Origin: KBS-83 sp051025295
Lineage (GTDB): Bacteria > Acidobacteriota > Terriglobia > Terriglobales > Acidobacteriaceae
DNA: 64,000 nucleotides
Reading direction: 5' to 3' (one strand)
NCBI GenBank assembly: GCA_051025295.1
Contig: JBMGJV010000002.1
The position numbers and the translations under genes were made by a program. The notes below the pieces were generated by a model that was not told where the DNA came from, ran no database searches, and saw nothing but the letters and a program-made list of their open reading frames with translations. This document shows, one piece after another, positions 25,301 to 34,304 of this stretch (its first letter is position 1; each line of letters opens with the position of its first letter).

Positions 25301-26124
25301 TGCGTCACCACTGCCCGGCGCAAGCGTTCGGCGAGCACGCGATCGAGCGCCGCGCTGACCTCATCGACGGAGTGCAGCGCTGCGGCAGTGTGCTTCCGCG
25401 GGCGATCGATCATCACCACGGGCAGGCGCAGTTGCCGCGCCGCTGCGATCTTCGCGTAGGTCGCCTCTCCGCCGCTGTTCTTCGACACCACCAACTCGAT
25501 TCCGTGTTGTTCGAGCAGCCGCAGCTCGTCGTCGATTGCAAACGGGCCGCGGTCGAGCAGCAGCGTGTGCTGCGCTGGCAGCGGCGGCGCCGGCGATTCG
25601 ATCGAGCGAATGACAAACGCCGCCTGCGAGCAGTCTGCGAACGCAGCCACCCCCTGCCGACCGATCGACAGCAGCACCTTGCCTGAGCACGCATGAACGA
25701 AGGCCGCCGCCGCACCCACATCCGCTACTTCGTGCCAGAGGTCGTCCGCTGTCTTCGTCCACGCCGGTCGGGCCAGTGCCAGCATTGGCAAGCCGAGCGC
25801 TTCGCACGCAAGCTCGGCATTGCGGCTGATCTGCGCTGCATAGGGATGTGTCGCGTCCACCACCGCAGCGATCGCCTCGGTCTCCAGGTACGCGATCAGG
25901 CCGGCAACACCGCCGAACCCGCCCACTCGCACCTCTCCTGCCGGCAGCCGCGGCTGGCTCACCCGGCCCGCCAGGGACGAGATCATCACAACATCCGACC
26001 GCTTCCCCAGCCGCTGCGCGAGCTCCAGCGTGTCCGCTGTGCCTCCCAGGATGAGCACGCGTGCAGTAGCACGCTCTGCCTCGACAAAGCAAAGGTGCCC
26101 GTTACGGAGACGTGTATTAATCAT
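25297..26124 (-). CDS. cobK: precorrin-6A reductase
   Basis: This 275-residue NADPH-dependent enzyme reduces precorrin-6A to 6B. Recognisable segments are VLILGGTADTLELAQRL at the N-terminus, VDATHPYAAQISRNAELAC, and near the C-terminus VSKNSGGEATYAKIAAARQL followed by PVVMIDRP, all typical of CobK/CbiJ. ATG 26124 overlaps the cobM stop by eight bases, and an upstream in-frame start would run deep into cobM. The first ~20 residues are a slightly long leader. Confidence 0.92.
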   Translation of the reverse strand: MINTRLRNGHLCFVEAERATARVLILGGTADTLELAQRLGKRSDVVMISSLAGRVSQPRLPAGEVRVGGFGGVAGLIAYLETEAIAAVVDATHPYAAQISRNAELACEALGLPMLALARPAWTKTADDLWHEVADVGAAAAFVHACSGKVLLSIGRQGVAAFADCSQAAFVIRSIESPAPPLPAQHTLLLDRGPFAIDDELRLLEQHGIELVVSKNSGGEATYAKIAAARQLRLPVVMIDRPRKHTAAALHSVDEVSAALDRVLAERLRRAVVTQ

Positions 26125-26878
26125 GCGATCGCGTCGCCTCCCTGTCCGGGCTTGCAGAATAGAGATAGCTCTCCCCAAAGCCGTCGTTGCCCAGCCCTCG
26201 TCCGACAAGGATCAATGCGTTCGCCCGGATGTCCATCTCGCGCACCCGTGCTTCGATCGTCGCCAGAGTCGCGCGTACGATCTGTTCCTCAGGCCAGCTC
26301 GCGCGATGCACCACAATCGCGGGACAATCAGTTCCGTAGATCGGAGCAAGCTCCGCAACGACCTCTGCGAGGTTGCCGATGGAGAGATGAATCGCCATCG
26401 TCGCCTGCGACCGTCCCAGGGTCGCAAGGTCTTCTCCCTGCGGCATCGCCGTTGAGCGAGTGGCGGTACGCGTCAGGATCACAGTCTGCGCCACGCAGGG
26501 CAGCGTCAGCTCCTGCGCGATGGCCGCTGCTGCCGCAGCGAATGAGGGCACGCCCGGTGTCACATCGAACGGAATCCCGAGTTCGCGCAGCCGCCGCGTT
26601 TGCTCTGCCATCGTGCTCCAGATCGACAGGTCTCCCGAATGCACACGCGCCACGTCGAGACCGTCACGATGACACTCCGCCAGCAACGCGATGATTGCGT
26701 CCAGCGTCATCTCTGCCGAATCGATCAGCCGAGCGCCCGCCGGTGCATGCGCCAGCACTCCGGGCGGCACCAGCGACCCTGCATACACGCACACCGGCGA
26801 GCGATGAATCAGATCGCGCCCGCGTAGTGTCAGCAGGTCGGCCGCGCCCGGTCCGGCGCCGATGAAGTGCACAGTCAC
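26117..26878 (-). CDS. cobM: precorrin-4 C11-methyltransferase
   Basis: This 253-residue tetrapyrrole methylase has VHFIGAGPGAADLLTLRGRDLI, VCVYAGSLVPPGVL, RVHSGDLSIWSTMAEQTRRL and VTPGVPSFAAAAAAIAQELTLP, with the VHSGD and AGSLV motifs specific to CobM/CbiF. It methylates C11 of precorrin-4. GTG 26878 overlaps the cobE stop as GTGA, which decides the start; an in-frame start further upstream lies inside cobE. Confidence 0.93.
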   Translation of the reverse strand: MTVHFIGAGPGAADLLTLRGRDLIHRSPVCVYAGSLVPPGVLAHAPAGARLIDSAEMTLDAIIALLAECHRDGLDVARVHSGDLSIWSTMAEQTRRLRELGIPFDVTPGVPSFAAAAAAIAQELTLPCVAQTVILTRTATRSTAMPQGEDLATLGRSQATMAIHLSIGNLAEVVAELAPIYGTDCPAIVVHRASWPEEQIVRATLATIEARVREMDIRANALILVGRGLGNDGFGESYLYSASPDREATRSHD

Positions 26879-27240
26879 GACAGCACCGCCACAGCGCACG
26901 TGCACAACCGGCCGGTGCGGCGCGGGATCAGCAGGCGAGCATGCTCGCCCAGAGCGGCCAACGCCGCCGCCTCCGCCACGCTTGCCGTTCCGACCGCATC
27001 CTCCGCGATCTCGGACATGCTCTCCACGCCATCGACTTTCGCCAGCCGATTCGAAGGCAGCAGCACGAGCTGCAGCCCCAGCACCTGCGCGACCGAATGA
27101 GCCAATGCTGCACGCCGGTCAATCGTCGCCAGCAGCGTCTCTCTCGTGCGCTCTGCGAACGTCTGCTCAATGAGCGCGAGGAGGTCCTGGCGTGTCGCAC
27201 GCGAGGACGCGCCAAACCCGATCGCGATGCGCGTGCTCAT
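26875..27240 (-). CDS. cobE: CobE/CbiG C-terminal domain protein
   Basis: This 121-residue protein matches the C-terminal domain of CbiG, known alone as CobE: IAIGFGASSRATRQDLLALIE, a middle QLVLLPSNRLAKVDGVES segment and VAEAAALAALGEHARLLIPRR. CobE is found in aerobic clusters and may hold an unstable precorrin intermediate; no catalytic step is firmly assigned. It is embedded between cobL and cobM with four-base overlaps on both sides, so it belongs to the operon. ATG 27240 overlaps the cobL stop. Confidence 0.85.
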   Translation of the reverse strand: MSTRIAIGFGASSRATRQDLLALIEQTFAERTRETLLATIDRRAALAHSVAQVLGLQLVLLPSNRLAKVDGVESMSEIAEDAVGTASVAEAAALAALGEHARLLIPRRTGRLCTCAVAVLS

Positions 27241-28478
27241 GGCTTCACCACGCTCCACTGCGTCACCGGCATCAGCGGCCGCCATCCCACGGTCTTGCCG
27301 ATCGACTCTGCCCGCTCGATCCCGATGCGTACCAGCTCGCCTCCGTGCTCCTCGTGCAGCGCAAGCAACTTCGCCTCGCTCGCAAGTGTCACAGCAGTGG
27401 CGACGAATCTGCCACCACCACGCAGGCTCCCCCAGCACGATGCGAAGACCCCTTCTTCGCTGAGCCCTCCACCCACGAAGACCGCATCCGGCATTGGCAC
27501 TCCCGCCAGCACGCCCGGAGCCCGCCCTTCGACGACCTGCAGTCCCGGCACGCCCAGGCAACGCGCATTCGCGCGAATGCGCTCCGCACGCTCTGGCTGC
27601 GCTTCGAACGCGATTGCTCTGCAGGTCGGGTGTGCGCGCATCCACTCGATCCCGATCGACCCAGAGCCCGCGCCCACATCCCACAACATCTGTCGTGGCA
27701 AAGGCGCCAACCGCGCAAGCGTCACGGCGCGCACCTCGCGTTTGGTCAGCTGGCCGTCATTCGCGTACGCGCTATCCGGCAGGCCCGTCACAGGCGAGAG
27801 CACGCGCGCTTCCGCGTCTGCAGCGCAATGCACGGCGATCACATTCAGATCTGCACAGCGCTCCTCACACCATTCCCCTGCTGCACGCGCGATGCGTCGC
27901 TCTGCCGTCCCACCAAGGTGCTCCAGAACGGTCATCGTGCTCGTGCCGAAGCCGCACGCCGTCAGCAGTCGCGCCACAGCCGCTGGCGTGCTGCCATCCT
28001 CGGAGTAGACGATCAGCCGCTCACCCGGCCACAGCACGCGGCGCACCTGTTCGATGGGGCGATGCACCAACGAAAGCAGCGTCGTCTCCGCCGCCGCCCA
28101 GCCCAGCCGCGCGCACGCCAGCGACATCGCCGAGATCTGGGGGATCACGTGAAACTCCGCCGCGGGCAGCTCGAGTGTCAACGTCACGCCTACGCCGTAG
28201 AGCATCGGGTCGCCGCTCGCCAGCACCGCTACGCGCCGACACCCGCGATCTTCGGTCAGGATGCGCGCAACCGCGGAAGCCATCGGCGATGGCCAGCACT
28301 GCCGTACTCCGGTTCCTCCCGGCAGCAGCGCCAGATGACGCGCCCCGCCATACACCACCTCGGCCGACGCGACGGCCTCCTTCGCCTCGGCGCTCAGTCC
28401 AATCCAGCCGTCCTCACCGACGCCCACGATGGTCAGCCAGCGCTCGACAGGTGCCCGCAACTGTGGCGTATCCGTCAT
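27237..28478 (-). CDS. cobL: precorrin-6Y C5,15-methyltransferase (decarboxylating)
   Basis: This 413-residue protein fuses CbiE and CbiT domains. The CbiE part (about 10-215) has TIVGVGEDGWIGLSAEAKEAV and VAVLASGDPMLYGVGVTL. The CbiT part (about 230-413) has LTKREVRAVTLARLAP and the SAM motif LWDVGAGSGSIGIEWMR. Together they methylate C5 and C15 and decarboxylate the C12 acetate of precorrin-6B, giving precorrin-8. ATG 28478 overlaps the cobIJ stop by four bases. Confidence 0.93.
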   Translation of the reverse strand: MTDTPQLRAPVERWLTIVGVGEDGWIGLSAEAKEAVASAEVVYGGARHLALLPGGTGVRQCWPSPMASAVARILTEDRGCRRVAVLASGDPMLYGVGVTLTLELPAAEFHVIPQISAMSLACARLGWAAAETTLLSLVHRPIEQVRRVLWPGERLIVYSEDGSTPAAVARLLTACGFGTSTMTVLEHLGGTAERRIARAAGEWCEERCADLNVIAVHCAADAEARVLSPVTGLPDSAYANDGQLTKREVRAVTLARLAPLPRQMLWDVGAGSGSIGIEWMRAHPTCRAIAFEAQPERAERIRANARCLGVPGLQVVEGRAPGVLAGVPMPDAVFVGGGLSEEGVFASCWGSLRGGGRFVATAVTLASEAKLLALHEEHGGELVRIGIERAESIGKTVGWRPLMPVTQWSVVKP

Positions 28479-30010
28479 GACGCGCCTCCGTAGCTCCGCG
28501 GCGTGTAGAGCACGGTGCGTCCATTCGCCATCTCGATCGCGCGTGTTGTCGACGAGCCCACCAGCAGCACGGTCTGCATGTCGACCATCTCTGCGTCGAA
28601 CGAGCCAAGGTCGGCGACGTGCACGCACTCATCCGGTCGGCCCACCGCGCGCGCCAGCACGACGGGCGTCTCTGCGGCGCGATACTCCGCCAGGATCGAT
28701 CGTGCCTCGTCCAGTTGCCATGTGCGTTCGGAGGACACCGGGTTATAGATCGCCAACGCGAAATCACCCGCGCCTACTGCGTGCAGTCGCTTCGCGATCA
28801 CGTCCCATGGCTTCAGCCGGTCAGACAGCGACACCACGCAGAAATCGTGACCGAGCGGCGCGCCCACGCGCGAAGCGGCCGCCTGCATGGCGGAGAGCCC
28901 CGGCACCATGCGAATGTCGAGAGCACGCCAGGACGCCGGCCCATGCTCCACTGCTTCGAGCAGCGCCGAACCCATCGCGAAGATCCCCGGATCGCCCGAC
29001 GACACCACGCACACACGCCGACCCGACTCAGCCAGCGCCAGCGCATGGCGCGCGCGATCCAGCTCCACCTTGTTGTCCGAACCGTGCCGCTGCTGCCCGG
29101 CGCGCACCGGCACACGCGCGAGATATGTGTGATAGCCGACGAGGTCCGTTGCGTCCTCAAGGCACATCTGCGCCTCCGGCGTCATCCAGTCCATCGCTCC
29201 CGGCCCCAGGCCCACCACCGCCAGCGATGCCGGACCCGTGTCGTTGCTTGCATGTGGCGTCAGCCCTACATCCGGAACAAGAATCAGCGAAAAGTACGGA
29301 GCGCGCTCCGCCTCCACTTCGTCCAGCCGCAGCACGCGCTCTGCCTGCATCGTAGCCCGCTCGATGTAGAGCGCGCGCTCGGCCACGCCCGCTCGTTCGA
29401 GCGCGCGCTTCACCTTCGCAAAATTGCGACCCAGCTTCATGATCGCCACTGCCTCCGCACTCCGCAGTCGTGCGGTCAGCTGCTCTTCGCTCAGCGTGCC
29501 CGGCAGGATGGTCAACTCTGTGTCGCGCCTCACCAGCGGCGCTCCCAGGCGTGCGGATGCCGCCATCACGGACGGCACTCCAGGAATCACCTCTGCCTCG
29601 AAGCGCGTCGCCAGCCGGTCGTGCAGGTACATGTACGAGCCGTAGAAAAACGGATCGCCCTCGCACAGCACGGCCACATCGCGTCCCGCTTCGAGGTGCG
29701 CCGCAATCTGCGCTGCCGTCGCGTCATAGAACGCGCACATGTCGGCCTCGTATCCGCCCGGGTGCTCGCTTTTTTCCGTCGTCACCGGGTACACCATCGC
29801 AAGCTCGATCTGCCCGCGTCCCAACTCGCCATCAAGAATGGCGCGCGCCACGCTCTGCCCGTGCTTCGCCGTCGGATACGCGATCACCTGCGCCTGCCGG
29901 ATTACGCGCAGTGCCTTCAGCGTGATCAGCTCCGGATCGCCCGGCCCCAGCCCGACGCCGACAGCCGGCCCCTGCGCGCATCGCTCATTCGTCTTCACTC
30001 GCCAGCGCAT
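28475..30010 (-). CDS. cobIJ: fused CobI-CobJ: precorrin-2 C20- and precorrin-3B C17-methyltransferase
   Basis: This 511-residue protein carries two tetrapyrrole methylases. The CobI half (about 15-245) has GVGLGPGDPELITLKALRVI, VLCEGDPFFYGSYMYLHDRL and EVIPGVPSVMAASARLGAPL. The CobJ half (about 262-505) has VVGLGPGAMDWMTPEA, VCVVSSGDPGIFAMGSALLE and GHDFCVVSLSDRLKPW. Such fusions are known in other bacteria. The start overlaps cobH by 26 bases; GTG 29998 is an alternative. CobI supplies the substrate for CobG and CobJ acts on the product of CobG. Confidence 0.93.
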   Translation of the reverse strand: MRWRVKTNERCAQGPAVGVGLGPGDPELITLKALRVIRQAQVIAYPTAKHGQSVARAILDGELGRGQIELAMVYPVTTEKSEHPGGYEADMCAFYDATAAQIAAHLEAGRDVAVLCEGDPFFYGSYMYLHDRLATRFEAEVIPGVPSVMAASARLGAPLVRRDTELTILPGTLSEEQLTARLRSAEAVAIMKLGRNFAKVKRALERAGVAERALYIERATMQAERVLRLDEVEAERAPYFSLILVPDVGLTPHASNDTGPASLAVVGLGPGAMDWMTPEAQMCLEDATDLVGYHTYLARVPVRAGQQRHGSDNKVELDRARHALALAESGRRVCVVSSGDPGIFAMGSALLEAVEHGPASWRALDIRMVPGLSAMQAAASRVGAPLGHDFCVVSLSDRLKPWDVIAKRLHAVGAGDFALAIYNPVSSERTWQLDEARSILAEYRAAETPVVLARAVGRPDECVHVADLGSFDAEMVDMQTVLLVGSSTTRAIEMANGRTVLYTPRSYGGAS

Positions 30011-30614
30011 TCACCGCTGCCGCCGCGATCGCGCTGCCGCCGCGCCGGCCCAGCACGGTCACATGCGGCAGCGCCTCGCCGCGCGTATGCAGCGCTGCCT
30101 TCGACTCCGCCGCGCCAACGAAACCCACCGGCACACCGATGACCACCGCTGGTCGCGGTGCGCCCGCGTCCAGCATGTCCAGCAGGTGAAACAGAGCAGT
30201 CGGCGCATTGCCGATCACCACGACAGCGCCCGCCAGCCGATCCCCCCACAGTTCCAGCGCCGCAGCACTCCGTGTCGTCTCGTGCTGGGCGGCCAACTCG
30301 CGCGTGCGCAGGTCGTGCAGCGTGCAGATCACTTCGTTGTTCGCTGGCAGGCGTGAGCGCGTCACGCCATTCGCCACCATCTCTGCGTCACATAAGATCG
30401 GCGCGCCTTGCTGCAGCGCCTGGATCCCTGCCTGCGCGAAGCTGGCCGTCGCTGCGACCGACTGCGCCAGGTCCACCATCCCGCACGCATGAATCATGCG
30501 CACCACCACTCGTTCGAGCGGCGGCGGAAAGGCAGTGAGGTTCGCCTCCGCGCGAATGATGGAAAACGACTCGCGGTAGATTGCGGCGCCGCTCCGTTCG
30601 TAGACCTGGCTCAC
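29985..30614 (-). CDS. cobH: precorrin-8X methylmutase
   Basis: This 209-residue protein moves the methyl group from C11 to C12, forming hydrogenobyrinic acid. The family signature RMIHACGMVDLA contains the catalytic His, and ILCDAEMVANGVTRSRLP, VVVIGNAPTALFHLLDML and VIGVPVGFVGAAESK are all diagnostic of CobH/CbiC. GTG 30614 overlaps the cobG stop as GTGA. Confidence 0.95.
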   Translation of the reverse strand: MSQVYERSGAAIYRESFSIIRAEANLTAFPPPLERVVVRMIHACGMVDLAQSVAATASFAQAGIQALQQGAPILCDAEMVANGVTRSRLPANNEVICTLHDLRTRELAAQHETTRSAAALELWGDRLAGAVVVIGNAPTALFHLLDMLDAGAPRPAVVIGVPVGFVGAAESKAALHTRGEALPHVTVLGRRGGSAIAAAAVNALASEDE

Positions 30615-31906
30615 CCGTGCACCTCTGCGAACTGCAGGTCCAGCACGCGCTCGGCGTGCAGGCGTGTGATCGCCTCGATCGCCTCTGCGGACGAGCAGCT
30701 TGCGTTCACCATCGCGCCATCGACGTGCATGGAGTAGCTCCCGTCACGCGCCACCAGCGCCACTGTCGCGGGCGTTCGCATCGCGCACTGCTTCTCACAT
30801 CCAGCCAGGCTCACGCGCCATCCTGTAACCGGCTCACGCCCCTGCAGTGCCTGTGCCAGTGCAGCCGCATCGCGCCGCACATCCGCCAGGGCTGCATCGC
30901 AACCCTCCATGCCCGCGCATGCCGCAATTCCCGCATAGCCGTCGCGTGCGTCCAGCGAAAGCCCCACTGACCGCAGCACGCGGCAGACCTCGTCTACATC
31001 GCACGTGCGTACGCCGCCCAGCACGATGCCTCGCCACCCAGCCAGCCGCAGATCGAGCACATGCGCGGTTGCGAGTTCCGCAATTGCCGCAGCCTGGTCT
31101 GCACGCAGCCTGCCCAGCGGCACAGACGGAATCACCATCACTGCGTCTGCGTTGTTCGCCCGCACGAAGCCCAGCGGAGCCTCCGCCGTTGCACGGCTGC
31201 GATTCGTCAGCGGGGCAGGGAAGCACCATGGCTCGACTGTTCGCAGCGCATGCGCCCATGCCGCCGGATGCGCTGCCAGCGCGCGCCCACGCGCCGCGAT
31301 CCCGTACCCGTCACGCGCTGCCAGGCACGCGCGTGCTATCGCGAGCAGCACCGTGACTGCGGATTCGGTCCGCACAGCAAGCCCGGTCGCCACTCCACCG
31401 ATCGCGAGCTCCCACCCGATCGTGACACCGTCAGCGAACGCGCGCAGCGCAATGTCATCGGTTTCGCCGCTGAACCACCGACCGCCGCCATCGAGTGCCA
31501 TGGCAAACTTCGGCGGCAGCGTTGCCAATGCAGAGTCGGCAAGCAGTGCCGCATCGAGCGCACGGATCAGCGGACGCGTATCGCACAGCTCGTTCGCATC
31601 CAGGCCAGCCAGTGGACTGGTCGTGATATTGCGCACGCGATCATGTGCCGCGTCGGGCAGCAGACCAGCAGCGGCCAGTCTCTCCACCACCGCTGGCAGA
31701 TTCTCGTTGCGCAGCGCGCGGAGCTGGAGATTGGCGCGAACCGTGATCTCGAGCTCGCCGTCGGCATAGCTCTCCGCCGCGCTCGCCACAGCCGCAAGTT
31801 GGTTTGCCTCGATCAGGCCGCCGGGCACGCGAATGCGCATCAGCAGGCCATCTTTTGCTGGTACGGCATGCAGGATGCCGGGGCAGAAGCTCTCTCCAAC
31901 TCTCAT
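30611..31906 (-). CDS. cobG: precorrin-3B synthase
   Basis: This 431-residue protein belongs to the nitrite/sulfite reductase-like family and performs the O2-dependent hydroxylation and lactone formation that precedes ring contraction, so it marks the aerobic pathway. Two half-repeats are present. The 4Fe-4S/siroheme-type cysteines are in ACAGMEGCDAAL and SLAGCEKQCAMRTPA. ATG 31906 follows a GAGAGGG site; the in-frame TTG at 31924 is weaker. It is the first gene after the cobalamin riboswitch. Confidence 0.93.
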   Translation of the reverse strand: MRVGESFCPGILHAVPAKDGLLMRIRVPGGLIEANQLAAVASAAESYADGELEITVRANLQLRALRNENLPAVVERLAAAGLLPDAAHDRVRNITTSPLAGLDANELCDTRPLIRALDAALLADSALATLPPKFAMALDGGGRWFSGETDDIALRAFADGVTIGWELAIGGVATGLAVRTESAVTVLLAIARACLAARDGYGIAARGRALAAHPAAWAHALRTVEPWCFPAPLTNRSRATAEAPLGFVRANNADAVMVIPSVPLGRLRADQAAAIAELATAHVLDLRLAGWRGIVLGGVRTCDVDEVCRVLRSVGLSLDARDGYAGIAACAGMEGCDAALADVRRDAAALAQALQGREPVTGWRVSLAGCEKQCAMRTPATVALVARDGSYSMHVDGAMVNASCSSAEAIEAITRLHAERVLDLQFAEVHG

Positions 31907-32042
31907 CCCGCATCCCTCTCGCAAGCTCGAAACCGCAAAAGGATGGTGAGAGATTCCGGATCACAAGGCCGCAGCAGAAGGACAACTCTGCTCGCTCGGC
32001 AATGGATGCAATCGCCCGACCCTCCCCGCGGAGTGTCCGATC

Positions 32043-32235
32043 TCTGTCCACACAGGACAGACTCGCGGCAGGTCTTCGGACTTGCAGGCGACCTACTTGC
32101 TCCAGCTTCCCAGTTCCGCGGAGGAACCAGTGCTTCGGAGGAGCGTTCGTTCCTGCTTACCGCTGCGGGGCAGTTCCGGATTCACACCGGATTCCCTTTT
32201 CAGCCTGCTTTCAGCGAACACAGGCACCGTGAGCA
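32043..32235 (-). promoter_or_regulatory. cobalamin riboswitch upstream of cobG
   Basis: On the minus strand the conserved core reads AATCCGGTGTGAATCCGG (within 32177-32195), then CTGCCCCGCAGCGGTAAG, then after a variable arm the B12 box GTCCGAAGACCTGCC (about 32068-32082). These are the adenosylcobalamin aptamer signatures. A perfect 7-bp hairpin (TCTGTCC / GGACAGA, 32043-32061) follows the aptamer and is a candidate expression-platform element. The aptamer begins just after the cobC stop and lies about 140 bases before cobG, so it should repress cobG and the genes after it when cobalamin is abundant. Confidence 0.93.
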
Positions 32236-32238
32236 GAT

Positions 32239-33342
32239 TCAGTATAGGCCAAGGCCCTGCTGGCGCAACACGCGCCCCACCGCTGCCACCAGCCGGTCGT
32301 TCTGCTCGTCGCGCCGCACCGCCACGCGTAGATGACCGGGCGACAGCCCCTCAAAATTTGCACACGAGCGCGTCAGCACATGCTCAGCAACGATCAGCTC
32401 CCGCCACACCTTCTGTGCATCCACCGCCGCCGGTAGCCGCAACAGCAGGAAGTTTGCCGCTGACGCATAGGTCACGATGCCCAGCTCCCGAAGCTGCGCT
32501 TCCATCCGCGTCCGTCGCTGCTCGTTGCTATTGCGCGTGTCAGCAGCATAGCTTTCATCGGCGAGCGCCGCAGCGGCAGCCAGCGCAGCCGGCGTGCTCA
32601 CCGCCCAGATGGGAATAGCTCGCGCCATCTCCTGCGCACGTTCGGCGGAGCTCACCGCGTAGGCCACCCGCAGCGCTGGCATGGCAAAGAATTTCGTAAC
32701 CGACCGAAACACAGTCAGGTTCGGCAACGAAGGCGCATACCGCACCAGCGAAGTCGCCGGCGCGTAGTCCACGAACGCTTCGTCCAGCAGCACAGTCGCA
32801 CCCCCTGCCGCAGCGTCTTCCACGATCGCGAGCAGCGTCTCCGCACCAGCCAACGCGCCGGACGGATTCTGCGGATTCGCCAGCAGCAGCACACATCGCG
32901 TTCCCGCCGTGCGCATGAGCTGCGCCAAAATCTCGCGGTCATACGCGAACCCATGCGGCTCCATCGGCCAAGGCACCACCTCCATGCCGGCCTGCTCTGC
33001 GCACGCGCGATACTCGCTGAACGCCGGCACCGGCAGCACGCATCGCTGTGCTCCCAGCGTGTTCAGCGCCGCCTGCAGCAGCGGCACAAACCCATTTCCG
33101 ACCAGGACGCACTCTGCCGGCACATCCAGCCTCGCGCTCGCCGCTTCCTTCAGCGCGCGATATTCGATATCCGGATACGAGCCCAGGTCGCGAGCCGCGC
33201 GATCCAGCGCCGCAACCACTCCCGCCGGCGGCCCGTCGGGATGGATGTTCGCACTGAAGTCGAGCAGCGTCTCCGCCGCCACCCCGAAGCGCCGTGCAAT
33301 TTGCGAGGATTGGCCCCCATGCCGCGGAATCGGGTCGTTCAT
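32239..33342 (-). CDS. cobC: threonine-phosphate decarboxylase-like PLP enzyme
   Basis: This 367-residue class-I aminotransferase-fold protein has LLDFSANIHPDGPP near the N-terminus, LLANPQNPSGAL, LLDEAFVDYAP and SVTKFFAMPALRVAYAVSS, whose Lys binds PLP. In this context it matches CobC/CobD, which supplies (R)-1-amino-2-propanol phosphate for the nucleotide loop. It overlaps cbiB by four bases (ATGA). Histidinol-phosphate aminotransferase is a relative but the neighbours and the SANIHP motif favour CobC. Confidence 0.9.
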   Translation of the reverse strand: MNDPIPRHGGQSSQIARRFGVAAETLLDFSANIHPDGPPAGVVAALDRAARDLGSYPDIEYRALKEAASARLDVPAECVLVGNGFVPLLQAALNTLGAQRCVLPVPAFSEYRACAEQAGMEVVPWPMEPHGFAYDREILAQLMRTAGTRCVLLLANPQNPSGALAGAETLLAIVEDAAAGGATVLLDEAFVDYAPATSLVRYAPSLPNLTVFRSVTKFFAMPALRVAYAVSSAERAQEMARAIPIWAVSTPAALAAAAALADESYAADTRNSNEQRRTRMEAQLRELGIVTYASAANFLLLRLPAAVDAQKVWRELIVAEHVLTRSCANFEGLSPGHLRVAVRRDEQNDRLVAAVGRVLRQQGLGLY

Positions 33343-34304
33343 CGCCTGCGTCCTCTGCGGCCGCGCACCAGCAGCAACGCGGCGATGGTCGTCATCGCTG
33401 ACGTGAGCACCATCAGGCGCGTTGCCGCTCGCGCATCCACTCGCGAAGCTCGAGCGAAATCAGCGCCCAGCTCCGGCGTCTGCACCACCTCGCCGCCATA
33501 CGTGTTCGTGCCGCCCAACCGCACCTGCAGCGCACCCGCCATCGCCGCCTCCGGCTGCCCGGCATTCGGGCTACGGTGCCTGCTCCCATCCGCGATCCAC
33601 GTTCGCGCCGCAGCCGCTGCGCTCGCTTCCCGCAACAGGCCCGAGGCCACAACGATCCCCAGCGCCGCTACTCGTGCCGGCAGAAAGTTCGCAGCATCGT
33701 CCAGTCGCGCCGCACACTTCCCGAACCACAGGTAGCGCTCCGTCGTGTGACCAATCATCGAATCGAGCGTGCTCACCGCCTTGAAGGCCATCGCCAACGG
33801 CACGCCGCCAAGCGTCAGGAAGAACAGCGGCGCCACGATGCCATCGCACGTGCTCTCGGCCACTGTCTCGATCACTGCTCGGCTGATCTCCGGCTCAGTC
33901 AACTCGTGCGTGTCTCGCCCCACAATGCGCGCGAGCCGCTGCCGCGCCCGCGGCAGGTCCCCTGCCTCCAGCGCATCGAGCACCGCAGATGCTTCGTCGT
34001 AGAGATTGCGCGACGCCAGGCAGCTCGCGCCCAGCCAGACCTCCGCCGCTGTGCCCAGCGCCGGATGCACGCGATGCATGCAGCGCAGCAGCAGCCATGT
34101 CGACCCAAACGTCAGCCCCACCACAGCCGTGGTTGTCACTGCTCCTGCGACAAACTGCCGCGCCCGCGTGTCCGTGGGTCGGTACAGCACGCGCTCGGCT
34201 GTCGTGATCGTGCTTCCTATCAGGCGCACTGGGTGTGGCAGCCACTCCGGGTCGCCCATCCACCAGTCGAGAGCAGCTGCCCCCAGCAGCACGCGACGCC
34301 TCAC
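33339..34304 (-). CDS. cobD: adenosylcobinamide-phosphate synthase
   Basis: This 321-residue integral membrane protein (CbiB/CobD) attaches aminopropanol or its phosphate to adenosylcobyric acid. Signatures are AALDWWMGDPEWLPHPVRLIG, RARQRLARIVGRDTHEL, VIETVAESTCDGIVAPLFF, ALAFKA-like MAFKAVSTLDSMIGH and RSPNAGQPEAAMAGAL. Hydrophobic helices flank these loops. GTG 34304 overlaps the cobQ stop as GTGA. Its partner CobC follows directly. Confidence 0.93.
   Translation of the reverse strand: MRRRVLLGAAALDWWMGDPEWLPHPVRLIGSTITTAERVLYRPTDTRARQFVAGAVTTTAVVGLTFGSTWLLLRCMHRVHPALGTAAEVWLGASCLASRNLYDEASAVLDALEAGDLPRARQRLARIVGRDTHELTEPEISRAVIETVAESTCDGIVAPLFFLTLGGVPLAMAFKAVSTLDSMIGHTTERYLWFGKCAARLDDAANFLPARVAALGIVVASGLLREASAAAAARTWIADGSRHRSPNAGQPEAAMAGALQVRLGGTNTYGGEVVQTPELGADFARASRVDARAATRLMVLTSAMTTIAALLLVRGRRGRRR

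Noticed and set aside
28619..30142. A 507-codon open frame antisense to cobIJ and cobH
   Set aside because: Composition is dominated by Arg and His, it has no motif and it opposes clearly recognised cob genes.
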